DNA of 64,000 bases from Pyrus communis (lineage: Eukaryota > Streptophyta > Magnoliopsida > Rosales > Rosaceae): positions 4,639,501 to 4,703,500 of the forward strand of contig NC_084809.1 in assembly GCF_963583255.1 (NCBI RefSeq), given 5' to 3'. The notes under the pieces were generated by a model, which had not been told where the DNA came from, ran no database searches, and worked only from the letters and a program-made list of their open reading frames with translations. Made by a program: the position numbers and the translations under genes. Shown one piece after another: positions 1-11,243 of this stretch (within the stretch, counting starts at the first letter, position 1; each line of letters starts with the position of its first letter).

Positions 1-430
1 AAAGGTTCTATTATAAATTAAATTGTCAATATGGAGAGTAGTTCAGTCCTTTATAAGTCCTTACAAGATTCTCATTTCACTAATGTAAACTTTTTACTTC
101 ACATCATTACATGCCCCCTTACCTATGACGAATTTTTAAACCAAACACATGGCCAACACAAATTGGGTGATGTTGAGCACTTGTGGCCCTTGGGATTTAC
201 AACCTATAGGCATCTTAGCCGGCAGGTAAAGGGAGACTCGTAGACTTGCCTAGCCCGCTATGGCATACTAGTAGACAATTGATGGACCTCTTCCACTATA
301 AATAGCCAAGTCATACAAGGAAACTTATTGATCACAAACTTTATTCAGAATTCTCTTCTGAATGTTAGTTGCTCTCAAAGTCTTCTAACTTGGGCATCGG
401 AGATAGAAATTTCCATTAGACATAAAATGA
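1..430. repeat. LTR-like dispersed repeat (copy 1, cut by the window edge)
   Basis: It shares sequence with 23338-23800, including a plant-LTR-like TATA motif (CTATAAATAG at about 297-306) and a GGAGATAG block near 399-408. Its first half also resembles 26027-26335 and 47355-47600. It is probably a solo LTR or LTR fragment; termini were not resolved. Confidence 0.45.
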
Positions 431-555
431 ATTTTCTTATGTTTTTTTTTTCATATTAAGTATAAAAAATATAAAAAAAATATGAGGTTTGAGAAAAATC
501 AAATCGCTTGAATTGTGTGCAGGTATCCTTGCATGTATAACATTTAGGAAAGGAT

Positions 556-1053
556 AATACTAGGGAGATCAAATTTGTAGACTAAATTTTGTCCTAAATT
601 TGTAAACAAAATTTTGTAAACTAAATGACATAAAAGTTGACGATTAGATTATTACTTAAGGTTGATAAACGTGTTCATTTCTATTGGTGCGACATCATTT
701 AGTTTGCAAATTATGCTTACAAATTTAGTCTCCCTAACATTACTCTTATTTAAGTGTTAATTAACATGTTTACTTTTTTTTGTGACACATCATTTGGTTT
801 GCAAATTAGTCTACCTAGCATTCCTCTTTAGGAAATATCTTATTAAAAACTGGTAGGTGCCCAATGGACTAGAGGGACAGAGACGTTAATAAAGTATAAA
901 ATTTATCATAGAATAGAGAGTAATTACTGACTGACATATAAGCTGAGTATTGGATTATTACCTAAGTGTTAATGAACATGTTTACTTCCTATTTATGACA
1001 TATCATTGGTTTGCAAATTTAGTCTATAAATTTGGTCTACCTAGCATTACTAT
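556..1053. mobile_element. MITE family with CTAGGTAGACCAAATTT-type ends: one copy plus two truncated relics
   Basis: A roughly 190-bp copy (556-742) starts with an ACTAGGGAGATCAAATTT-like end and closes with its inverse (AAATTTAGTCTCCCTAACATT). Its interior has the family core (GATTAGATTATTACTTAAG, then a TTTCTATTGGTG block). Two further relics that keep only the right half lie at about 745-823 and 950-1053. Related copies are at 4117-4276 and 26529-26692. No open frame is present, so it is non-autonomous. Superfamily not assigned. Confidence 0.6.
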
Positions 1054-1157
1054 TTAGGAAATATCTTATTGAAAAATTGGCAGGTGCCCACTCGACTAGA
1101 GGGACAGGGATATTAATAAAGTATAAAATTTATATAGAATAGAGTGTAATTACTAAC

Positions 1158-2818
1158 TGTTATAGATCCATTGTTGCCAGAACCCGAGATGCGTTCCACT
1201 TGAAAAGAGAGATGGCATACAAGCCAATTCCTGCAAAGGTGTTTTCCCGGTAGAGTTTGTAGCAAAGGCCAAGTTTGGGCAACGCTGAATTAAATCCAAT
1301 GCAATATCTACAATAGGTAAAAAGAAAAAGAAGAAGAATTACATACATGGCAAAAAGTAAGTAATCAATATTTCTGAGGAAAAATGCTATTTAAATACAT
1401 AAAAATAGGGGTGTGATATCCACACACCCCATTTTATTTCTCACACACCTTTTTAATTTTTGACCGTCGGATCGGATGAATTAAAGAAAATCAACGGACA
1501 AAAATTATCAAAAGGTGTGTGAGAAGTAAAATAAGATGTATGGATAACACATCTCTAAAAATAATACAATCTGAAGTACAGGTGGGTCTAACGTGTACTG
1601 ATGCAGTCCACGTTCATATGAGTGTGTGCCAGAAAATGTGTGTGTACGAATATTGTATTTGAAACATTTAAGTACCGAGTTCTTTGGAGCTAAAACAGTG
1701 GGAAATAAGGTCAGCGCTAGTCCGACAGTTGTCTTGGGTCGACGTCAAAGCTTCCAATGGAGTAACTGAATAGAGATAGCGAGCCAATTCCCAATGGCCG
1801 CCGTGACAAGCCTTGATCAGTGGGATCATTTTAAGGGGATTGCATGGTATGCAAAGTAATCTCTTGTTCTTTTCGATTATGCATCTAGCCACTTCGGGTG
1901 CTATTAGCGTAGCCAAAGCTAAAGCTGTGACACCATTAGCATCTTCTATTTCCAAGTCTTCCTCCGTCATCCACTCCACTAATTCTTTCGCCATATATTC
2001 GTTTTCCATTGAAACTGCCATGTGAAGAGCTGTTGAGCCTGACAATGAACCTCTTTCTCTGATTGCCTCACGATGCAGAGTAAGATACTTCTTTGCAGAA
2101 TCACAATCACCTTTTGCAACAGCATCAATGAAGGGTTGATGGTGGGGGAACTCATTGAAGTCGCCGTTAGTGTTATAATGATCTGTCAAGTAATATTTTT
2201 GGATTGTTAACTAAACGTCAATAATTTGAGGATGAATTATATGTAATGTTGAAAATAATAGAGAAACAAAACAATAAAGGTTCATGCATGCTGCAGTAGA
2301 GATCAGATAATACTGCTTACGTACCCTCATTCCGCGTCAGACCGGTATTCAATTCTTCATGTGGTATCAAAGGCACAACCTCTGCATCGATCACACACGG
2401 TGACTTAATTAGAAGAAGTAAACTCGATCTTGATAGTTATATTGGAATGAACATAGAAAGGAGACATGTAGTACGTTCTACACGTACCTGCGTTTTCCAA
2501 GGCTTGATCGGCCGGCTTCAACTTTTCAGCCAAAGCATCCCAGGCGTCTTTGGCCCTGCTAATGCCCCGGATAAAAAAATAAGTATCATCCCCGCAACAA
2601 CTCTGGATTGCATGTAAAACCTTGGCATTATTCTTCCTCCAGACCATGAATTCAGCTTCTCCATCTTCTCGTCTAGGAGGTTCAGAGGTCCCTTCCACAA
2701 CCTCCCAAAGATCTTCAGCCAACAAGTAGGTTTTAAACCGGAAACTCCAATCTTCATAATTATCGTGACTAAGAACTTTAAGATTAGCAATTACACTAGG
2801 AACAATCGCAGCTGCCAT
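1158..2818 (-). CDS. G1: UBN2(gag-like)-ankyrin-PGG family protein, partial (3' exons lie left of the window)
   Basis: Four coding exons are visible, read leftwards: 2818-2488 (ATG at 2816-2818), 2381-2325, 2182-1676 and 1307-1158. All have GT donors and AG acceptors (GTACGT, GTACG, GTACTT, GTTAGT) and every junction is phase 1. They give 348 codons without a stop. Exon 1 carries a Copia-gag-like module with the pattern NYEDWS..LLAEDLW..V, then W+..KVLHAIQ, then AKDAWDALAEKLK. Exon 3 carries ankyrin repeats (GSTALHMAVSMEN, NGVTALALAT). Exon 4 continues the repeat region. By alignment with G2 the remaining exons, including the PGG membrane domain, should lie beyond base 1. Exon sizes equal those of G2 except exon 2 (57 against 54 nt). 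The family sits at membranes and is linked to stress or defence signalling (ITN1, ACD6); the role of this copy is inferred. Intron 3 holds a MITE. Confidence 0.85.
1408..1555. mobile_element. hAT-like MITE (GGGGTGTG ends) in G1 intron 3
   Basis: The 148-bp element has imperfect terminal inverted repeats: GGGGTGTGATATCCACACAC on the left, and GAGATGTGTTATCCATACAT read inward from the right. It is flanked by perfect 8-bp duplications TAAAAATA (1400-1407 and 1556-1563), the TSD length of hAT elements. Intron 3 of paralogue G2 (about 24246-24255) shows the corresponding unoccupied sequence. Confidence 0.8.
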
Positions 2819-3033
2819 GTTCAATCTGCAAATGTAATCAATTATCCAATGTGATATTATGTCGATTATTAAGAAATAATGAAACAAATCAATATAACTA
2901 AACTCACTGCTCGATCGAGTAGTGGCAATCTTCAAAAAATAATTAAGATGCAGCTATGAGCCTATGAGCTTAGCTTGAGTAAACTCGACCACTCTGTGTA
3001 CTTAGTGTGAGTAAACTTCTGATGTATATATAG
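2819..3033 (-). promoter_or_regulatory. G1 5' leader with leader intron, and TATA box
   Basis: Going upstream from the ATG, the leader reads into a probable intron at 2826-2907 (acceptor TTTGCAG next to ATTGAACATG; donor CA|GTGAGT after the CGATCGAG motif). A TATATATA stretch at 3025-3032 is a candidate TATA box. The same leader intron and TATA arrangement occurs upstream of G2, which supports it. No transcript evidence is available here. Confidence 0.5.
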
Positions 3034-4116
3034 GTAGCGAATGAGCAATGAAAGACTTGGTAAAACAGACAGAACAATATGCCACGTAATGCTCCAGTAA
3101 ATTCCCACTCGGCGTTAACTGCGCGTATTCAATAATGGGAGAGTTCTGTCTCTACTTTCAGCCATACAACACTGCTTTTCTTCAATAATTAGTACAATTA
3201 ACACTCTTAGGTCTTGTTGATAAAAATAAAAAAAAATAAAAAAATAAAACACTCTTAGGTCTTGTTTGGTAATTTTTTTTAAAACAAAAAAATTGCTTTA
3301 AAGTTAAGACATAAACTGATAAAAGCATACGGAAAAATAAAATAGCAAACTTATTTTAAAATGATAGCCTCCAAACAACAACTATGCTTCTTTCATAAAA
3401 AGTAGAGCTTAAATCCTTTAATAAATATTTTCAAATCATGTACATACCCTAATGTTTTTTAAAATGACGTTGTTATCCTTTTGCTCACATTTTCTCTCTT
3501 AGAAAACAAAGTGATCACCTACCACTACAACCACCAACCTTACCACCACAACTTTGTTGTCTCTGCCCCACATCAATGCTACCTCTACACCTCCAACCAC
3601 CATAACCCACATTGGCACCACACCATACCCTCACTATTGTCGCTACCATCAACATCACCGTTATGATCTACAACAATCTATGACTGTAAATTTGTAGCCA
3701 CCATGCCTTACTATTGGCACCATCACCATACCTCCATTATTTTTGCTGCTATGACCACCACTCCTACCGCCAACGCTATCATCAAACCCCTAATACCATG
3801 TACATTTATGTCATTATACATACTAGAACACTTTTCAAATTAATATTTATCAAAATGAAATGCTAGAGAGACCCTTTTTTTTTTTGGGAACAAATGATAA
3901 TATTTACACTAATGGGATGGGGGAGTGGGCTAAGCCTCACAATGGACTAGCCATAATAACATGTTTCAAATTCGCATTTGACAAGAATCAAACATATGAC
4001 CTCTTTTTTACAAGTGAAAAGGAATAACATTATACTGTAATACTAAGTGGCGAGACCATTTTTAATTTTTTTTTTTTTAACAAACGATATTATCTACACT
4101 AAAAGAGTGGGGAAAA

Positions 4117-4276
4117 GTGATGAGACCATCTATTTAAACCATATTTTGTAAACCATATGAATTGATTATTGATGATTAGATTATACTTAAGTACTAATTA
4201 ATGTGTTTATTTTTTATTGGTGACACATCACATGATTTGTAAATTTTGTTTAAAAAATTGATCTACCTAGTATCTT
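4117..4276. mobile_element. MITE, same family as 556-742
   Basis: It has the same core (TTGATGATTAGATTATACTT, then TTATTGGTGACACATCACAT) between a left GAGACCATCTATTTAAACCA end and a right TGATCTACCTAGTATCTT end. Decayed and non-coding. Confidence 0.5.
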
Positions 4277-4802
4277 TTACAAATTTTTTTTTACACTTAT
4301 TAAAATATAAAAATTCACCAAACAAGAAGAATCATAAATATAAAGTGAAGTCGGTTGATTTTTTATTTATTTATTTTTTTTGTAAAAATCTAAGTGCATG
4401 ATAAGGTGCATGATAGGGAGTGTGATTAGAGAGAGACTTTTCCAATAGAGAGAGACTTTTCCAACTCCAAACCTAATAATTATACCCGAACTTGTTCATA
4501 TTTTTTGGTAAAAGTTTTGACATGTACGAGAAACACTTAGCTCCCATGTTCCACGGTTCCACCTTCTTGTCAAAACGCAGTACGCAACACCTCCACGGTC
4601 GATATCAGACACGATTTTTTTGGACACACTCCCTCGTCTCCGCCACTGTAATTTCCCACAACAGAGACGATTCCTTGGATCGACCAAAAAAAGTACACGA
4701 CTCTTTTGGACAGACTCTCTAGTCACCCATTGCTAGAAGTCTCCACAACAGTAATCAGATATAATTCTTTCATTTCTTTCTGGCCATAGTCAAGATCTTT
4801 GC

Positions 4803-4900
4803 TCCCCACAACCACAGACAATGTGGTTGATCGATTACGTGTCGGTTTAGATATCATAAAATAATACGGGACCGCCATTGCATGATTATCGTGCATTCAC
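4803..4900 (-). other. Conserved upstream block, copy 1
   Basis: The motif order CCCCACAACCACAGACAATG, GGTTGATCGATTACGTGTCG, GTTTAGATATCATA and GGGACCGCCATTGCATG recurs at 48298-48410, 54370-54470 and 62745-62830. Position 4803 is about 2 kb upstream of the G1 start. It may be a relic of the ancestral promoter region. No function can be read from sequence alone. Confidence 0.5.
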
Positions 4901-5130
4901 ACGAAAGAAAGGCCGATCCATTTCTCATTGGTCAAGAATGTCGTATTTTTTGTTTATTATCTTTTCCCAGGACAAAATGATGGCCATTGCAATATCCGCG
5001 AGCGACAATTCATATCATATTCTCTAAGGAATGAGTGGTGCGAGGAGTGCATCAATCATGATTCACGATTCATACACCTTTTCAGAAATGCAGAGTATAC
5101 TGCGCATAGTCCAGTGATTGATAATACTTT

Positions 5131-7285
5131 TTTTGGGTAATTATACTAAAATACTTTAATATAGATCAAATCATAATCTTATATCTTATATTTTTAAAAT
5201 TACAATAACACATATCATCTTATGAATTTGTTATTAGATATCTGTTAATTTATTTATTAAATGAGGTGTGGCTCATCCCTTAATCCAATTGAATAAAAAT
5301 ATTTAAATATTAAAAATTAAAGATTAATTTTTTAAATATTTTTTATAAAAAAAATTAGGACCCATCTCTACAAACCTATTACCCTCACCCTTCTTCCCCA
5401 ATTCATCGGTCTCCCCGCAACCCTCACTCCTTCATCATCACAACCTACTACCCCACCGCCTCCCACGTCCAAGACTAGACTCACCACCACCATCCCACCC
5501 ACCTATTTTTCATTTAAGGAATCCACGTGGGGGACTGGATTGGCTCAACCCACTTCCTGGGCGAGCTTCTCAAGTGAGTTTACGGCAAACTTCGACGACA
5601 AGCACCATCGCCACTAAAGGTGGAATTTTTTGCCAAATTATCATTCCAATCGAATTACTATATCAAAGTTGTGCAAAAAAATTTGTACCATTAGTAATGA
5701 TACGGTACTGTACCATACATTTTCGGTACGGTAATGGTTTTCAAAACAAAACCATTACCAGTGCTATACCGTACTGTACCACTACTATTAATATTATATC
5801 ATTCATTTATTCATTTATATATATATATATATATATATATAATTAGGTATTATTATCATTATATATGAACGTTATATTTTTTTTCCCTAGTCACTTATCC
5901 AATCATCTCACCCTCTAACTTTTACTTTTCTAATAAAAAATCTAAGCCTTCTTGCTCTATGACTCTTCATTTTTCGCTCATCTAGCCATCGGCTTCATAT
6001 ATGTTGCTCCCGTTCCGGCAACTCTCTCTCTCTCTTCGTAGTCCATCTCATCTTCTCCTTCATCAAATTGGGATGTCTTTCTTCCTGGCTTCGTCTATCA
6101 AGTTAATTTATGTACAATTTTAAAGAATATAGAGATGAAATTTAGGAATCTTTGTATTATTTTTTTTAGGGATGTTCAATTCTTTTAGCAATTCTTCCAT
6201 CTATTTACTCTTGTTTCTTAAATGAATCTCTATAAAATTCTCATAATTAAATAAAAAAGTTTTAGAAATTCAAAGATAGTGGTCAAAACACGTTTGGACC
6301 TTGAATTGGATTGAAAAATAAATAAATAAATAAAATTTTGGTTCAAAGGAATAGTCCAAAACAAAGTAGTAATTACCATTATCATACCATACCAACCGAA
6401 CTATTTAACATGCTGAAATTCGGTATACTAAAAATTTGACACAATAATTATAATAGACTTTTTCATACTAAAAATTTGGTATGATAATTGGTATTTTAGT
6501 ACTGTAATCTACCAATATCACCCCTAGTCGCCACCACCGCGGTTCCACTGCTCTCGGTGCCACAAATAGGACCCACCCAGAGTTCACGCTGTTTGGTCGC
6601 CGTTCATGGTGGATAGAACTGTGGATCTCAGGACCAAGCTCATCAGGTAGTTGCCATTGGCGGTGTCAACAATCGAATCGAGAGGATTGCGAATCGCGGT
6701 TTGGCACAGTAGATGGGCAACGGTGAGTTATGAACTGCCTCTATCCATGACGATGTCGTTTTCACCACATGGGGATCGGGGGTTTGATTGCCTCAGTCTC
6801 CTCCCTGTTAGCTAGCCACGGTCTCTCCGTCGACATCGGAAAAATAACGGTATCTCTTCCCTGTAGCCAAAACTGGGCAGCAGCTCAACCACAAGAAAAA
6901 AGGGCGACTGGGCAAAGCAGCAGCTGCGCTGCGGGAGGAAGAAGAAGGAACAAACATAACCCTGGGCCAACTATGTCGTTTGGCCCCATCCTCTTCAACT
7001 TTTTTTTTTTTTAATTTCATAATTTCAAACATTTTTAAATAATAACAATTTTTTATTAATTTTTTGTCTACATGGCTCAAACATGATATTCGTATCAACA
7101 AAGTGTGGAGTCCACGTTTGTTACGTTAGTATTTAACAGAAAAATTGACAGAAAAGTTGACAAAGGTATTGCATTGCAATGAATTCTTAAATTGATGTAT
7201 GATACTGCAATGTTTAAAAAATAAAATATGAGATTTTATGCGATACAAAATTAAGGGAATAAAATGTAATTTACACTATTCTTTT
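5131..7285. other. 2.15-kb sequence present only in the left duplicated copy; no recognised gene
   Basis: The right paralogous copy goes straight from a GTGATTGATGACTTTC context to AAACTGGGTATTTGGGCG, so this segment is an insertion here or a deletion there. It contains an AT microsatellite (5816-5841), a GGTACGGTA-rich patch around 5700-5780 and a GC-rich island (about 6530-6965) unlike its surroundings. Short frames in the island have stops and show no domain I recognise. The island could be a captured gene fragment in a larger DNA transposon, but I could not find convincing terminal repeats. Confidence 0.4.
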
Positions 7286-8859
7286 AAAGTGGGTATTAGG
7301 ACGTCTCTTGAAAGCTTTATGCTAGTTCTCATCCATATTAAGTTAAACTTTGCATATTGAAGGACATAAATATCCAGATTTATGGATAAGTATCCTTTCA
7401 TCCATCATTAGTGGCCAAGCAGCTCCAATACCTCATCCTAGTAGGATTTCGAAACCAAATCATATACAGCAGAGAAATGAAAGCCAAAAAGAAGCCTTTA
7501 GGGCAGTTTCACTTTGAAGGATTTTAGTTTGGGAATGGGGTTGGGGCAGTAACTATTCATGTGAATAGTTAACTGCTTTAACCTCTCATAAACACTCTTC
7601 ATGCACCCATTTTGAACAGTAAGCAGTTAATATTTACAATGGTTATTGGTTTTCATGTATGATTCAATAATTTAATATTTATTCAACTAGAATAAGTTGA
7701 TATGATTGTGTCACATGTCCATATTCTTTTTGCTCAATAATATTATGGCATTTGTGGTGAATAATGGTTTCGGTGTCTATTTCAAGATTATGATATTTTT
7801 CTAGAAATGAAACAACGAGACGAATCAAACTCATCATATCGTCACTACTGAAGATGAATTTTGGCATTTTAACTTTCGTTTAGAGGGTTAAAAACAGCTT
7901 TTTTTCTTTTAGTTTTATATTATTTTATGCATATTTTTGGTACTTTTATAACTCACATCATTGATTTCTAATAACATTTTCGGTGTCTATGCTTACACTA
8001 TGTGTCCATATCAATCTTGCTGAGATTTTGGAAAAGATTTGGAATGTAGAAAACAAAGATATAAAAACTTGTAATAGAAATTGGTGTGAGGAATGAAGAA
8101 TATGATTTAATATTTACAACAAGAAATAGGTTTTTAAAAGTGACTTTTTTCCGAATTTTTAATGATTTTTATCCAAAAAAAATAAAAAAATCTTAACAGT
8201 TATATTGACATGTGAAGATCCGTATTTTAAAAAAATTATATATATTTATTACATTGATATTTGAAATAATTTTATCAAACTTATACGTATCACTTTGATC
8301 ATAAGTTTAAAACCTCCACAAATCCCTCCTGTACGAGCGTGATATTTTTCTTGTAGTCTTCAAATTGGATTGGTTATCCAACTGTACAATCCATCTACAA
8401 ACGAGACTAGGATTCTCTCATCTCCTCTTTACAAACGAACAAGATGTCACTTGCACTCAACTGTAGAACTCTAATTCATTTAGTCGTGTGTCAGTCCATA
8501 AGTGTGCCACTTACATTACTTAGCCCACTATCTTTTGGCTGGACAGATACGTGCAAGTTAATATTCGTCCTTATATTGTGTTTTAACTTAGTTCCTAAGT
8601 CTAGTGGCCGACCTATGCAAGTGTAACTAACTCAAAAATATAAATCCACCACCAAAAAAATAAAATTAAATAAAAAAATTAAATAAAATTAAGAAAACTC
8701 ATAAATGTAAATATAAATATTTTAGTTGGATTTATTTGTAGGATTCAAGAACATAGAGTGGCATCTTTTTACAAGCTTCTTAAAAAGTAGAAATCCAAAA
8801 TTAATAAAGATCACATAGGAACTTAAACCGCGTTTTCTGTTCACACCGAACATTCTTCA

Positions 8860-9403
8860 TCTATACACAGAAATAAATATGTCGATAACAATTGGAACAT
8901 TAGCAAGCAAAATACTTGTAATAACAATTTATGGTTTTCCGTCAAGCGTAATGTAAATAGAACAACAAAAGACAAGCATCATGGAGGGCAATACATAAAA
9001 AGAGGGTGGAAAGGCTTATTATCATTTTTGTAGGCAAAGATCTGCATAATTATCTCTATGAATAACGTGGCGTGAGAATCTCCAAAAATATGCATTACTG
9101 AAGTGGTAGAAGAAAAAAGTGAGAATATTGCATCTGAAACTATAAATGTTGTGAATACCATTTTAGTTAAGAATGTAGAAAGACCTATCTTTTCATCATT
9201 TCCATCAAGAACTATAAATGCTGCAACGAACGTTATGGTGACAATAAGCTCACCTACAACTGTAGAAGAATTGTTGTTTTCTTCATTGAATTTTCTACCC
9301 ATTTCCCCATTATTTTATGATTCTTCGTAAATACTTCTTGTGGTGTCATATTATTTTTGTTTACATATTTACAATCCTTAGGACCAAGAATGCTCTCCAC
9401 CTC
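8860..9403 (-). pseudogene. psiA: PGG-domain exon relic
   Basis: The exon starts after a degenerate acceptor (ATGTAG) with EVESIL.., the same junction as exon 8 of G2 and G3 (EVEK.., EVES..). It keeps NNMTPQEVFTKNHK, a membrane segment (VGELIVTITFVAAF) and IVSDAIFSLFSSTTSVM, then loses the frame and the last helices. At least one frameshift lies between the NHK region and the first helix, and the PGG tripeptide is gone. The next duplication block ends just before it. Other probable parts of this gene copy are at 18230-18436, beyond Copia-A. Confidence 0.75.
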
Positions 9404-9773
9404 CTACATTTTTGGCATCAAAATATTTTTAGAGATGTGACTGTGATATCCGTATCTCCTCATGTAATAAATCCTTGAGCATTTGCCGTCTGAAACACCA
9501 CATAACCCAAATCATTAGTTAAGTTACACATAGGAGGATAGTCATAGAGTCATAGTATGTGCAAGTAATGACTTCCCTTTTAATTTCAAACTTTTCCTTG
9601 TGCAAAAAGTTTTTTATTTATTTTTAAGGAAGTAATTTTTGCATTTTTGTTAGTTTTAAGAATAAATCAAATGACAAAAATAAGTGAATGAGTAAATGAG
9701 AGTGAACTATAGCCACCAAAATATATACAAACAATATATAAGGAAAATAATATATATATATATATATATATAT

Positions 9774-10099
9774 TGTTATAAAATCGACGGTGTGTGCAAT
9801 TGAATAAATGAAACAAGGCACAAAATTTACAAGGTTCCTCTACAATCAATGCGACTGAAGTATGTCCTCGGGGCAGCAGTGGTGCTTTCATTATAATTTA
9901 GAATAATAGAAGTACAAAAATAACTCTCTCTTTTATCTCTTCTCCTCTTCCTCTCTTTTCTCCCTTCCTCTTACTTCTTCCTTTGATGTTGTGTGGAGTT
10001 TGTATTTATATAGAAAATAGGAGTCGTAGGAAGCAAGCTTCGGTAGACAGTGGAAGGGCAACTTGCCCATTATTTAATTATATCTACTGTTCTACAACA
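9774..10099 (-). repeat. Copia-A 3' LTR (326 bp)
   Basis: It runs from TGTTATAAAATCGACGG to TTCTACAACA. It shares long blocks with 14886-15190, including the CT-rich promoter-like tract (CTCTTCTCCTCTTCCTCTC) and GATGTTGTGTGGAGTTTGTA followed by TATTTATATAGAAAATAGG. A 23-bp AT microsatellite abuts its outer edge. Confidence 0.75.
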
Positions 10100-10835
10100 T
10101 TCCCCCTTGGATGACCACAAGTCTTCGATTGACTCGTTAAAATTTGGATCTATTTTTGGATGCTCCCCCTGATGAGTAATACCATATATGTTGTGCTTGT
10201 TGATTTTCCACAAGTTTGTTCTTCAATTGAGCTGGAGAGCCTTCTGGTTTCCTCCAAAGGTCTGAATTTACTTCATTTATCTAGAGCTAAATTTGATTCA
10301 ATGGTGGTGGAGAACAGAGGTCGAGATGCTTTGTTGAAAATGCATTCTCGGAGATAAGGAAGAGTTAGGTATTCTTGCAGGTTTGCCTTGTTGCGGAGAA
10401 TAGAGGTCGACATATATAGGGATTTCCCAATAGCAAGTAGTGGTGATGTGTCTTTACTCTTGTCAACAATTGTGGTGTAATTAGAATGATTTACGCATTT
10501 TCAACTTTGTCAGAGATCTTTAACAAAGTTGCATGTAATATCCGAAAAGCTGAGATTGTGTTTGAAAAGTACCAAAAAGCTTTATTCAGGAAAATCTGGC
10601 TTTTGAAATTCGAAGAGTGGTGCCTCTTCGATCTCTGAACAAGTGGCTTTGTTGCCTCTTCTTTTATAGAGACATCAATTGTGTTCAAGAATATGCTCAG
10701 AAAGTTGCTGCCTGTAGAAATTTTCCCATTTTGAACTTTTGAGATTTTATTTGACCTCATTTTGCTTTTATCATTTCTGAAAAATGACTTGCCCATCTAA
10801 CATTTGCTTAGATTTAAGTCTTATGAGTGATATAA

Positions 10836-11243
10836 ATGAGCCGCGTCAGGATACCGTCTTTCTTATCTTCTAGTGGTCCTCTTACAGTTGAGGACTTTGT
10901 GATGAAGAATAACATAACCGCTACAGTGGTAGTTAGGAATCTTTTCACTCTAAAAGATAACATAATTCTTTCAAAATGGTCTGATGAGTCAGTCGTTCAA
11001 GACTTCTTGGCTCTCAGTGTTCAATGTATGGGCTCTGTATCCAATATGGGTCAACCCCTACTTGCTCAAACTTGCCAAGTTGAATTATTGATGGCTGATG
11101 TGGCAAGTCTTAGACAAGAGATCATAGGGCTCAAACACGAGAATAGAGAATTGCACGTGCTTGCCAATAATTACTCAACGAGCATGAAAAGAAAGCTCGA
11201 CCAGATGTTAGAATCCAAAAGTCGGATTCAAAGTGATCACTAG
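10836..11243 (+). CDS. Coiled-coil ORF of transposon origin, fragment
   Basis: The 135-codon frame has a hydrophobic N-terminal half (MKNNITATVVVRNLFTLKDN, then ILSKWSDESVVQDFLALSVQ) and a C-terminal heptad-rich segment (VELLMADVASLRQEIIGLKH) ending KRKLDQMLESKSR. I recognise this type from repetitive, transposon-associated proteins of rosaceous genomes; that is recollection, not a search. It lies on the strand opposite to Copia-A, inside that element. Downstream there is a degenerate Pro/Thr-rich repeat tail (about 11250-11400). It is unlikely to be a host gene. Confidence 0.35.
   Translation: MSRVRIPSFLSSSGPLTVEDFVMKNNITATVVVRNLFTLKDNIILSKWSDESVVQDFLALSVQCMGSVSNMGQPLLAQTCQVELLMADVASLRQEIIGLKHENRELHVLANNYSTSMKRKLDQMLESKSRIQSDH

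Larger units (their letters stand above)
1..8720. repeat. Segmental duplication, left copy (G1 unit)
   Basis: This block aligns colinearly with 23340-30725. Matching blocks are the LTR-like repeat (1-420 with 23340-23800), ankyrin exons (1158-2818 with 24007-25567), the promoter, a His-codon-rich low-complexity tract (about 3500-3790 with 28320-28620), an intergenic block (4440-5130 with 28940-29370) and 7285-8720 with 29370-30725. The left copy has about 2.15 kb extra at 5131-7285; the right copy has about 2 kb extra at 25860-27860. Beyond 8720 and 30725 the copies diverge abruptly. Between about 3034 and 5130 I see no gene beyond MITE relics and low-complexity tracts. Confidence 0.85.

Noticed and set aside
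3481..3666. His/Asn-rich open frame, with a counterpart near 28385-28700
   Set aside because: It comes from a CCA/ACC-rich low-complexity tract that has changed frame between the two duplicated copies. No domain.
5816..5841. AT dinucleotide runs (also 9751-9773, 15229-15250, 30297-30330)
   Set aside because: Ordinary microsatellites; noted only where they mark element edges.
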